Source: Balneolaceae bacterium
Lineage (GTDB): Bacteria; Bacteroidota; Rhodothermia; Balneolales; Balneolaceae
Direction: 5' to 3'
Assembly (NCBI GenBank): GCA_007693745.1
Contig: REDA01000030.1
Span: 1-39,819, forward strand
Length of the DNA: 39,819 bases
Positions within the stretch are counted from its first letter, which is position 1; every line of letters begins with the position of its first letter. Of the stretch, positions 33,019-39,819 are shown piece by piece. Made by a program: the position numbers and the translations under genes. The notes below the pieces were generated by a model. The model was not told where the DNA came from and searched no databases. It saw only the letters and a program-made list of their open reading frames with translations.

Positions 33019-35847
33019 TTATTTACTCAGATAGAGGTTTTTAAATTCGTAAGGTTTACGGAAATGCTCGTCGCTGAAGTCATCCATAAAGTAGATACTT
33101 TCGCCGGTGGATTTCATCTCCGGACCCAGTTCCCGTTTCACTTCCGGGAATTTGTCGAACGGGAAAACCGGCTCCTTGATCGCCCAGTTTTTCAGTTTTG
33201 ACGTGAGATCAAATTCACTCAGCTTGGCTCCAAGCATCACCTTTACCCCGATTTTTGCCTCAGGCCGCTCTGTTGCCTTGGCAATGAAGGGGATCGTTCG
33301 TGTGGATCGGGGATTGGCCTCAAGAATATAGACTTCTTCATCCTTCACCGCATACTGTACATTTAAAAAACCGACAATACCCATCTCTTTTGCGATTCTG
33401 TACTGATACGTTTCTATTGTCTCGATAATCAGCTTGCTGAGAGAGTAGGGCGGAAGTACAGCGGTGGAGTCGCCCGAGTGGACCCCGGCCGGTTCAATAT
33501 GCTGCATAATGCCGGCAATATGGAGCTGTTCTCCGTCAAATACCGAATCCACATCCACCTCTATCGCCTTGTCGAGATACTTATCGATCAGAAAATCGTT
33601 TTCGGGATGGGTCTGAAGGATACGTTCGACATATCTTCGCAGCTCTTCTTCCCGAACAGCGATCCTCATCCCCTGCCCGCCCAGCACATAACTCGGGCGA
33701 ATGAGTACCGGGTACCCTACCCGATCTGCAATGGCTACCGCATCATCTGCATTTCGGGCGGTTCCATATTTTGGGAAAGGGATATGCAGCCGCTTGAGGA
33801 ATTTTGAAAACTCTCCGCGATCTTCTGCGAAGTCGATTTTCTCAAATTCAGTTCCAAAGATTTTGATCCCGGCTTCCACAAAGCGTTTCCCAAGCTTGAG
33901 TGCGGTTTGTCCGCCGACCTGCAGTATAACTCCTTCCGGTTTTTCGTGTTCAAAAATGTCGAGCACCCGCTCCCAGTACACCGGCTCAAAATAGAGTTTA
34001 TCGGCAATATCGAAATCAGTGGATACTGTTTCCGGATTGCAATTCACCATGATCGCTTCATAGCCCATCTCCTGTGCGGCGAGTACGGCATGCACGCAGG
34101 AGTAGTCGAATTCAATCCCCTGTCCGATACGGTTGGGTCCGCTGCCGAGGATCATCACCTTCTTCCGGCCGGTGACAATGCTCTCATTTTCATTTTCGTA
34201 AGTAGAGTAGTAATAGGGGGTTTCTGCCGGAAATTCGGCTGCACAGGTATCCACCAGTTTGAAGACAGGTTTCAGATTCATGGAAAGTCTCTTCTCTCTC
34301 ACCTGTTGTTCCACAATCTTTTCACCGCTTTTGCTGAGCAGCCAGGCGATCTGAACATCCGAAAAACCGGCCCGTTTGAGCTCCAGCAGGTCTTCGCGTG
34401 GAATACTGTTCAGGGACTGACCCTCTGTGCGGTTTTCCAGGCTTACCATGTAGCGGATCTGCTGCAGGAACCAGGGATCGACCTTGGTGATGTCGGCGAT
34501 CTCTTCGACGGAGGTACCGAATTTAAACGCGTTCCGGATCTGCAGGGTACGATCCCAGTAGGGCCGTAAAAGGCGCTCCCGAACGGTCTTCCGATCCGGT
34601 TCGCTGTAGCCGTCGGCTCCCAGACCGCTGCGCCCGATCTCGAGTGACTGCCATGCTTTATTGAGGGCTTCCGGGAAGGTGCGGCCGATCGACATCACCT
34701 CGCCCACGGCTTTCATCTGCGTGGTGAGTTCTTCATCCACACCGGTAAATTTGTCAAAATTGAAACGGGGAATTTTCACCACCACGTAGTCGATGGAGGG
34801 TTCGAAACAGGCAGAGGAGACCTGTGTGATCGGGTTTGGCAGTTCATCCAGTGTGTACCCCACGGCCAGCTTGGTGGCGATCTTGGCGATGGGATAGCCG
34901 GTGGCTTTTGAAGCCAGGGCTGAAGAGCGGCTCACCCGCGGATTGATTTCGATCGCAACCAGCCGGTCGCTGCCAGGCTCCATGGCAAACTGTACGTTGC
35001 ATCCGCCGGCAAACTCGCCGATGGAGCGCATCATCAGGATGGCTGCATCTCTCATCAGCTGATACTGCTTGTCAGTAAGGGTTTGCGTTGGTGCCACAGT
35101 CACTGAATCGCCGGTATGAACCCCCATCGGGTCGAGATTTTCGATCGGGCAGACAATGACCACATTGTTGTTATCGTCACGCAGGAGCTCCAGTTCAAAT
35201 TCCTTCCATCCGAAAATACTCTCCTCGATCAGCACCTGGTGTACGGGGCTCAGTTCGAGACCGCGAAGTACTTTTCGTTCAAATTCGTCCTCATGCCACA
35301 CAATACCGCCTCCGGTTCCCCCCAGGGTGAAGGAGGGTCGGATTACGATCGGGAGACCGCCCAGCTCTTCCACGATCTCCTTGGCATCGAGCAGGGATTC
35401 AGCGGTTCGGCTTCGGCACTGTTCGATACCGATACGCTCCATCAGATCACGAAAGAGCTGCCGGTCTTCGGTAATATCCACAGCGGCCATATTGACACCG
35501 ATCACCTTCACACCCATTTTTTCCCAGTAGCCTTCATGCTGAAGGTCCCGCGCGAGGTTGAGCGCTGTCTGCCCCCCCATGGTTGGCAGTACGGCATCCG
35601 GTCTTTCCTTCTCCACGATGGTTCGGATGGAGTCTGTAGTCATGGGCAGCAGATAGATGGCATCGGCCATCATCGGGTCGGTCATGATGGTAGCCGGATT
35701 GGAGTTGATCAGGACGACCTCAAAACCTTCTTCCTTCAGGGAGCGGCAGGCCTGGGTTCCGGAATAGTCAAATTCGCAGGCCTGTCCGATCACGATGGGG
35801 CCAGAACCGATAATCAGGATTTTACTTATGTCGTTACGTTTTGGCAT
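33019..35847 (-). CDS. carB: Carbamoyl-phosphate synthase large subunit, lacking the C-terminal allosteric domain
   Basis: The protein is 942 residues. Two ATP-grasp halves are visible: the N-terminal half opens [19 protein letters not shown] and has [12 protein letters not shown] near 170. An oligomerization domain spans about 420-550. The C-terminal half opens [19 protein letters not shown] near 570 and has [10 protein letters not shown]. It ends just after [17 protein letters not shown] and so lacks the about 130-residue MGS-like domain that binds UMP and ornithine in E. coli. From memory, this short form is normal in Bacteroidota-like lineages. It makes carbamoyl phosphate with carA, 54 bases upstream in the same operon. 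Confidence 0.95.
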   Translation of the reverse strand: MPKRNDISKILIIGSGPIVIGQACEFDYSGTQACRSLKEEGFEVVLINSNPATIMTDPMMADAIYLLPMTTDSIRTIVEKERPDAVLPTMGGQTALNLARDLQHEGYWEKMGVKVIGVNMAAVDITEDRQLFRDLMERIGIEQCRSRTAESLLDAKEIVEELGGLPIVIRPSFTLGGTGGGIVWHEDEFERKVLRGLELSPVHQVLIEESIFGWKEFELELLRDDNNNVVIVCPIENLDPMGVHTGDSVTVAPTQTLTDKQYQLMRDAAILMMRSIGEFAGGCNVQFAMEPGSDRLVAIEINPRVSRSSALASKATGYPIAKIATKLAVGYTLDELPNPITQVSSACFEPSIDYVVVKIPRFNFDKFTGVDEELTTQMKAVGEVMSIGRTFPEALNKAWQSLEIGRSGLGADGYSEPDRKTVRERLLRPYWDRTLQIRNAFKFGTSVEEIADITKVDPWFLQQIRYMVSLENRTEGQSLNSIPREDLLELKRAGFSDVQIAWLLSKSGEKIVEQQVREKRLSMNLKPVFKLVDTCAAEFPAETPYYYSTYENENESIVTGRKKVMILGSGPNRIGQGIEFDYSCVHAVLAAQEMGYEAIMVNCNPETVSTDFDIADKLYFEPVYWERVLDIFEHEKPEGVILQVGGQTALKLGKRFVEAGIKIFGTEFEKIDFAEDRGEFSKFLKRLHIPFPKYGTARNADDAVAIADRVGYPVLIRPSYVLGGQGMRIAVREEELRRYVERILQTHPENDFLIDKYLDKAIEVDVDSVFDGEQLHIAGIMQHIEPAGVHSGDSTAVLPPYSLSKLIIETIETYQYRIAKEMGIVGFLNVQYAVKDEEVYILEANPRSTRTIPFIAKATERPEAKIGVKVMLGAKLSEFDLTSKLKNWAIKEPVFPFDKFPEVKRELGPEMKSTGESIYFMDDFSDEHFRKPYEFKNLYLSK

Positions 35848-35901
35848 GGGAGATTTTTGGAAATTGGGTTAAAAAAAGTTGTTTGAAAATGAGTCCGGAG
35901 C

Positions 35902-37017
35902 CTATTGCCCGGCGGCTTCTTTGATCATATCCAGGAACTGATCGAAGAGATAGGACGAATCGTGCGGGCCGGGGGAGGCTTCAGGATGGTATTGTACCGA
36001 CATCCCCGGGAAGGTTTTAAACCTGAGTCCTTCGATCGTGTTGTCATTCAGATTGATATGTGTGATTTCGGCTCTGGAATCGTGGATCGTATTCTCATCC
36101 ACCGCAAATCCGTGATTCTGTGTGGTGATCTCAACCAGTCCTGTTTTCAAATTTTTCACAGGCTGATTGGCGCCACGATGGCCGACAAACATTTTTCTGA
36201 CAGGGATCTCTTCAGAGAGAGCCATCAGCTGATGGCCAAGGCAGATGCCAAAAAGCGGCTTTCCGGTTGATTTTGCATAATTCACCACAGGAAGGGCGTA
36301 ATGTGCCGAGGCGTTGGGATCGCCGGGGCCATTGCTGAAAAAGTAACCGTCGGCTTCCCACTCCTTCACATCGTCCAGACTGCACTCAGCCGGGAAGATA
36401 CGAAGGGTACACCCACGCTGAACAAAACTGTTGATAATATTCTGTTTGATGCCATAGTCGAAGGCAGCCACCTTCCAGGGACCGTCGGACGGGACGGTTT
36501 GCGCCTCCTTGCGGGTAACCCTGGTGGCGAGTTCCAGCCCTTCCATGGAGTCCCATTGCCGGGCTTTATCAACAAGTTCATCCCTGTCGGTAATATCTGA
36601 ACTGATCACGGCATTCATCACGCCTTTGTTGCGAATATGCCGCACCAGCATGCGGGTATCCACGCCGGAGATTCCGATCACCCGGTTTCTGACCAGGTAC
36701 TCCTGTAAGCTTCCATCGGCAACAGGATTGCTGAAGTGATCGGAAAATGAGCGTACAATCAGGCCGGCAATCATCACTCTGTGCGCTTCATCATCACGGC
36801 TCATGGTACCGTAATTTCCGATATGCGGATAGGTCATCATCATCAGCTGCCCGTGGTAACTGGGATCGGTAAAGATCTCCTGATAACCGGTCATGCTGGT
36901 GTTAAAACAGATTTCACCGCCGGTGGTTCCGGTGATCCCGATGGCCCGGCCTTCGGCGACAGTGCCGTCTGAAAGGGCTAAAATGGCTTTTTGGTGAAGT
37001 GTGGCTTCAGTACTCAT
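35902..37017 (-). CDS. carA: Carbamoyl-phosphate synthase small (glutaminase) subunit
   Basis: From the ATG at 37017 it has 371 residues. The N-terminal domain has LALSDGTVAEGRAIG and FNTSMTGYQEI, and the glutamine amidotransferase domain carries the nucleophile Cys in GICLGHQ near residue 256 and the His-Glu pair in YHPEASPGPHD near 342. It supplies ammonia from glutamine to CarB for pyrimidine and arginine synthesis. An in-frame TTG at 37065 lies in the terminator T-run and is unlikely. There is no Shine-Dalgarno before the ATG, but an upstream leader frame ends in an ATGA overlap with it, suggesting coupled translation. Confidence 0.95.
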   Translation of the reverse strand: MSTEATLHQKAILALSDGTVAEGRAIGITGTTGGEICFNTSMTGYQEIFTDPSYHGQLMMMTYPHIGNYGTMSRDDEAHRVMIAGLIVRSFSDHFSNPVADGSLQEYLVRNRVIGISGVDTRMLVRHIRNKGVMNAVISSDITDRDELVDKARQWDSMEGLELATRVTRKEAQTVPSDGPWKVAAFDYGIKQNIINSFVQRGCTLRIFPAECSLDDVKEWEADGYFFSNGPGDPNASAHYALPVVNYAKSTGKPLFGICLGHQLMALSEEIPVRKMFVGHRGANQPVKNLKTGLVEITTQNHGFAVDENTIHDSRAEITHINLNDNTIEGLRFKTFPGMSVQYHPEASPGPHDSSYLFDQFLDMIKEAAGQ

Positions 37018-37142
37018 GAGAGTGATTGGATATGATAATTGCAAGGTGCCGGAACCGATGACCAAAAAAAATCCGACAACGGAAACCGCGTCGGATTTGT
37101 GAGTGAATATTCTTGTATGTCGTTTGGGGGGAGCGGGGTCAT
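37014..37142 (-). CDS. Putative carAB leader peptide
   Basis: An ATG at 37142 opens a 42-codon frame that reads without a stop through the terminator hairpin and ends in a TGA overlapping the carA ATG (ATGA at 37017-37014). The early codons carry a C-rich run (ACC CCG CTC CCC CCA), and codons over the hairpin encode Thr-Arg-Phe-Pro-Leu-Ser-Asp-Phe-Phe-Trp. This is the layout of pyrimidine attenuator leaders such as pyrL. The frame could be open by chance (42 codons), and the ribosome site is weak. Confidence 0.4.
   Translation of the reverse strand: MTPLPPNDIQEYSLTNPTRFPLSDFFWSSVPAPCNYHIQSLS
37064..37098 (-). terminator. Intrinsic terminator/attenuator in the carAB leader
   Basis: On the minus strand AAATCCGAC and GTCGGATTT pair as a 9-bp stem (37069-37098), with an inner CGG-TTT-CCG stem, then a run of eight T residues (37064-37071). 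It is 47 bases from the carA start and 243 bases from the upstream gene's stop, so it looks like part of the carA leader rather than a distant terminator of the upstream peptidase gene. Confidence 0.85.
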
Positions 37143-37296
37143 CAGCTCATGTTTAAGTTTTTACAATGTACGGAGAGACGGGAAATTTTAAAAGCCTAAT
37201 TCAACCGGAAAAGAGGGTTTGGTTTATTTGTTATTCCTGCGGGGAAGGGAAAAGTGAGTAGATCAAGAAACCTGAAACAAGAAACGCGCGAAGCGC

Positions 37297-37344
37297 CCTC
37301 AACCTCAACCTCAACCTCAACCTTAACCTCAACCTCAACCTCAA
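37297..37344. repeat. Hexanucleotide tandem repeat (CCTCAA), about eight units
   Basis: Eight six-base units CCTCAA lie in a row, the fifth being CCTTAA. The array begins next to the peptidase stop codon on the minus strand; that stop (37341-37343) lies inside the last unit. The upstream strand also has a small GCGC palindrome (37285-37296). Slippage could change the array length, but would hardly affect the coding sequence. Confidence 0.95.
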
Positions 37345-38657
37345 TCCCCCCGTATCAAAATGAGTTCTTCCTGGGGGGCTGTGAGATATTCGGCGCCTGT
37401 TGGGGTGACAACCGCCATCTCTTCCACGGATATGGTTTTCGTGCCTCCTTCGATTTCCCACATGAAGAAACCGTCGTAGGCAAACACATTTCCTTCCCTC
37501 AGCTCACGGTAAGCATCGGGTGAGGGGTCGCGGCCGATCTGTGCACCGCCCAGACTCGGGCCGATGTCATGCGCCACATAACCCACCGGATGTCCTGTAT
37601 TCCACATCACCTCCATCGAGCCGTTTTCACGTATCCACTCCCGCTGCACCCGGTCCACCTGCAGGCCGGTGATGCCCGGCTGCATCACTTCGAGAACCAT
37701 CCGGTTTCCGTCGCGTGCCACCTCCCAGTAGCGCTGAATATCGGCAGGTGCTTCCCTTTCACCGGGATGAAGTACATAGGCAAAGCGCTGGATGTCGGTC
37801 ACCCACATATCAAACACGCGGATTCCGAAATCGATCTGTATCACATCTCCCGGACGTATAATCCGGTCGGTAGGATGGGCGTGTCCGCGGTCCGGTCCGG
37901 AGTTGACGGCGGGATTCTGATCCGGCGACCAGGCATCCCCCACGCCATATTCCCGCATCTTCGATTTCAGAAAATCAGCCACATCGCGGTCTGTGGTTTC
38001 ATTGGGGATCACCCGGCTGTAGGCTTCAAGCTGCCACGCTGCTGTAAGCTCTGCGGCCTGCCGCATAATCTCCACCTCAGCGGGCAGTTTCACGGAGAGC
38101 CACTCATAGACCAGCTCTTCTGAAGAGACAATCCGGTTTTTAACCTGTTGGGTGAGCAGATCCGTAAAGCGTACATACTGAGAGTGGCTGAGTCCGTCGG
38201 CCAGTTCATTATTCTCACTGTAATTGAGAGCCAGTGCTCCGGATACATTTTCGTTGATATAATCGGCCGCCGCCACCAGGGCTCCCGGGCTGCGGGGGGT
38301 CACGACAATGCGGTCGTGCAGCCCGATTTCCTGCAGTGCGGTTGCTTCGCCGGGGGGAGTGAACACGGTAGAAAAGATCTCATCACCGCGCAGTTCAAAG
38401 AGAAAAACAGCCGGGGCTACGGCGTTTTCGCACCCCACATGCAGGGCCAGCGGATCGTTGTTGTTGGATCGGCAGAGTATCGCCCAGGCATCCGCGCCGG
38501 CGCGCTGCATGGCGGCCGGGAGCAGCGTTTCTATGCGTTCCTGACGAATATCAGGCCAGGGTGAGGGTCCGGCAAAGGGATTGGTATTCTCAACACGGCT
38601 ATCAGTGCAGGAGGAGAGAAACAGCAGGGGGAGCAGCAGAAACAGGAGTGGTTTCAT
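37341..38657 (-). CDS. M24-family metallopeptidase (aminopeptidase P-like) lipoprotein
   Basis: From the ATG at 38657 it has 438 residues, with a lipoprotein signal (MKPLLFLLLPLLFLSSC). The C-terminal pita-bread domain has two metal Asp residues in QIDFGIRVFDMWVTD, the His in GHPVGYVAHDIGP and the late Glu in SVEEMAVV. The first metal Glu of the usual IEPG motif appears as Asp in AYDGFF, an unusual change. The family removes N-terminal residues before proline or splits Xaa-Pro dipeptides, here probably in the periplasm. It is monocistronic, and its stop overlaps a hexanucleotide repeat. Confidence 0.85.
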   Translation of the reverse strand: MKPLLFLLLPLLFLSSCTDSRVENTNPFAGPSPWPDIRQERIETLLPAAMQRAGADAWAILCRSNNNDPLALHVGCENAVAPAVFLFELRGDEIFSTVFTPPGEATALQEIGLHDRIVVTPRSPGALVAAADYINENVSGALALNYSENNELADGLSHSQYVRFTDLLTQQVKNRIVSSEELVYEWLSVKLPAEVEIMRQAAELTAAWQLEAYSRVIPNETTDRDVADFLKSKMREYGVGDAWSPDQNPAVNSGPDRGHAHPTDRIIRPGDVIQIDFGIRVFDMWVTDIQRFAYVLHPGEREAPADIQRYWEVARDGNRMVLEVMQPGITGLQVDRVQREWIRENGSMEVMWNTGHPVGYVAHDIGPSLGGAQIGRDPSPDAYRELREGNVFAYDGFFMWEIEGGTKTISVEEMAVVTPTGAEYLTAPQEELILIRGD

Positions 38658-39104
38658 GGGAGTGAAGTACATTACGGTTCGATACACTTCTCCGGAAAAC
38701 GGAGAACGGATTGGTCTGATCAAAAAGGTATCAAAAAAACCCATTTCAACCGAACGGTTTTCAGGTCATGCGGAAAGCAGGCCGCCTGATGAACCCGGCT
38801 GTTACCGGAAGAGGCGAGCATCGGCAGGGGACGTGGTTAATAGCAGGGGCTGTTCCGACGGAGGGGGGATTGCAAGATCAGCCATGGTGAAATGAGTGTT
38901 GGAGAAATTGGGTTCATTTTCACATATTTGAGTAGCAGATGCCTTTGCAAGATGTATTTTTTGTCCGGTATGTTCACTGTCGCAAATTTAGAATCCATAC
39001 GTAACCTGAAACGGTTCTTGTTGTACTTTTGCTTCTGCCTTGATCCCGGGCAAAATTCCTGATTTTTAAAGCCATCTGGTAATATAAAGTGATATGGGGG
39101 AATT
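38658..39104. other. Divergent intergenic region
   Basis: No supported gene. It contains repeat copy D at 38936-39083, which ends 21 bases before the DUF985 gene. The left part (38658-38900) carries only stop-rich frames and unremarkable sequence. Confidence 0.6.
38936..39083. repeat. Inverted-repeat intergenic element, copy D
   Basis: Core blocks CACTGTCGCAAATTTAGAATCC and GCTTCTGCCTTGATCC, GGGCAAAATTCCTG correspond to A and B in order. The termini (AGATGCCTTTGCAAGATG and the reverse complement of TTTTTAAAGCCATCTGG) are imperfect inverted repeats. It ends just upstream of the DUF985 gene, so it may supply or alter its 5' region. Confidence 0.8.
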
Positions 39105-39608
39105 ATGGATCGAAAAGAGGAGGTGATTGAGTTACTGGCGCTGACGCCTCATCCGGAAGGGGGATATTTCAAAGAGGTGTACAGAAGCCGGGAGAGTTTT
39201 CAGGTGGGCGGTGATGATTTTCCGGGCGGACGAAGCCTGAGTACCTCGATCTACTATCTGCTGGGGAGTGGTGAACGCTCTCTTTTCCACCGCATCCGCT
39301 CCGATGAGGTGTGGCATCACTACGAAGGATCGCCGGTAACAGTACATATGATTCACGAGGATTCCCTCTACGAAGCGTTTGTTCTTGGAAAAGAGCTGAC
39401 CAGCGGCGAACGTCCGCAGTTCACTGTGCCTGCCGGGGTCTGGTTTGGCGTGACGGTAGAAGAGCCCGGAAGTTTTGCACTTTGTGGTTGTACGGTCTGC
39501 CCCGGATTTGATTTCAGGGATTTTGAGATGGCCGACCGCTACCGGATGCTGCAGGCGTTTCCGGAGCATGAAGCGGTTATCCGGGAACTGACGCAGGGAG
39601 TGACATGA
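39105..39608 (+). CDS. DUF985 cupin-family protein
   Basis: The 167-residue protein matches the DUF985 cupin pattern: TPHPEGGYFKEVYRS near residue 14, then SIYYLLGSGERSLFHRI, DEVWHHYEGSPV, and PAGVWFG. These form a single small beta-barrel cupin; the His and Glu residues could hold a metal. Function is unknown; relatives are sometimes linked to sugar or nucleotide metabolism. Its TGA overlaps the ATG of the next gene (ATGA), suggesting translational coupling. Confidence 0.85.
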   Translation: MDRKEEVIELLALTPHPEGGYFKEVYRSRESFQVGGDDFPGGRSLSTSIYYLLGSGERSLFHRIRSDEVWHHYEGSPVTVHMIHEDSLYEAFVLGKELTSGERPQFTVPAGVWFGVTVEEPGSFALCGCTVCPGFDFRDFEMADRYRMLQAFPEHEAVIRELTQGVT

Positions 39609-39819
39609 ACCGTCCGGCGGGAGGCTGGCTGCCGGTTGGAATCGTGCTGTTTCTGCTGCTTCCGTCAGGGGTCATGAAAGCAGCCGTAATGAGCAATGAA
39701 ACAGCGGCAGCGGACGCTGTGTCAGGCAGTGGAAACCTGCAGACAGATTCAAACGTTTTATCCGCAGCCGGGAACAGATCTGTAACGGATACTTTATCGG
39801 AGAGGCAGACAGGAGAGAG
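39605..39819 (+). CDS. Secreted protein, 5' part only
   Basis: This frame starts at the ATG at 39605 (overlapping the DUF985 stop) and runs to the window edge, 71 residues so far. A signal-like hydrophobic stretch (WLPVGIVLFLLLPSGVM) is followed by Ala/Ser/Thr-rich low-complexity sequence. No family can be named from this fragment. Confidence 0.6.
   Translation, partial: MNRPAGGWLPVGIVLFLLLPSGVMKAAVMSNETAAADAVSGSGNLQTDSNVLSAAGNRSVTDTLSERQTGE

Noticed and set aside
35116-35886. A 256-codon plus-strand open frame
   Set aside because: It lies opposite carB, has no recognisable domain, and has no ribosome-binding site.
37017-37065. Upstream TTG start for carA at 37065
   Set aside because: It lies in the T-run of the terminator; the 37017 ATG gives the family N-terminus.
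37297-37344. Hexanucleotide array as a short CRISPR or telomere-like end
   Set aside because: Units are six bases with no spacers and lie in the middle of the window; it is a simple tandem repeat.
669-39083. Possible CRISPR array from the repeated elements
   Set aside because: Copies are kilobases apart, of about 145 bases, differ from each other and have inverted-repeat ends; there are no regular spacers and no cas genes.

Overview
The window looks like a chromosomal segment, of moderate G+C, from a marine or halotolerant member of the Balneolota/Rhodothermota branch near Bacteroidota. The evidence is a carbamoyl-phosphate synthase large subunit that stops before the allosteric domain, the gene orders rsmD-coaD and folP-cdaA, an Oar-type TonB-dependent receptor, many short lipoproteins, a C-terminal 'GCMD...DD..SC' tail of the Bacteroidota type, and frequent GTG/TTG starts with weak Shine-Dalgarno sequences. 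The placement is inference from family knowledge, not a search. No rRNA, tRNA, CRISPR array, integrase or transposase was seen; most of it is housekeeping and envelope DNA.

Layout. 1-1751 (minus): a quinone/aromatic-electrophile detoxification pair (VOC dioxygenase and carboxylesterase, like Bacillus MhqE/MhqD) behind a perfect 19-bp palindrome. 2383-5171: two lipoproteins (DUF1080 and an alpha/beta hydrolase), a small membrane protein and a basic 83-residue protein. 5209-9601 (minus): a tight operon of FmdB-like protein, GbsR-type regulator, YraN, PlsC and a large GH13 enzyme, possibly for turnover of a compatible solute. 9722-13694 (minus): aspartate aminotransferase, coaD, rsmD, a DUF3822-like protein and a membrane-anchored protein. 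14190-18550 (plus): MATE transporter, SixA, an unknown protein, a STAS protein, Dps and MscS. 18800-23110: a five-repeat DUF349 protein, an outer-membrane protein (minus) and two overlapping glycosyltransferases. 23358-30986 (plus): an Oar-like TonB-dependent receptor, an ENPP-type phosphodiesterase, a 7Fe ferredoxin, folP and cdaA. 31004-32073 (minus): the copper-delivery pair SCO1 and PCuAC. 33019-37017 (minus): carA-carB. 37341-39819: an M24 peptidase lipoprotein (minus), a DUF985 cupin and the start of a secreted protein (plus).

Two things stand out beyond ordinary annotation. First, the region before carA holds a strong intrinsic terminator, and an unlisted 42-codon reading frame runs straight through it and ends in an ATGA overlap with carA. 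This is the architecture of a translation-coupled pyrimidine attenuator, as in enteric pyrBI. Second, a family of about 140-150-bp intergenic elements with imperfect terminal inverted repeats occurs at least six times (four clear, two diverged) plus one solo end. They look like a non-autonomous, MITE-like element; they sit just upstream of several genes, and one separates folP from cdaA.

Several products relate to osmotic and redox stress (MscS, c-di-AMP cyclase, GbsR-type regulator, possible glucosylglycerol hydrolase, Dps, quinone detoxification). That suits a saline, oxic habitat, but a functional link between these scattered genes is only inference.
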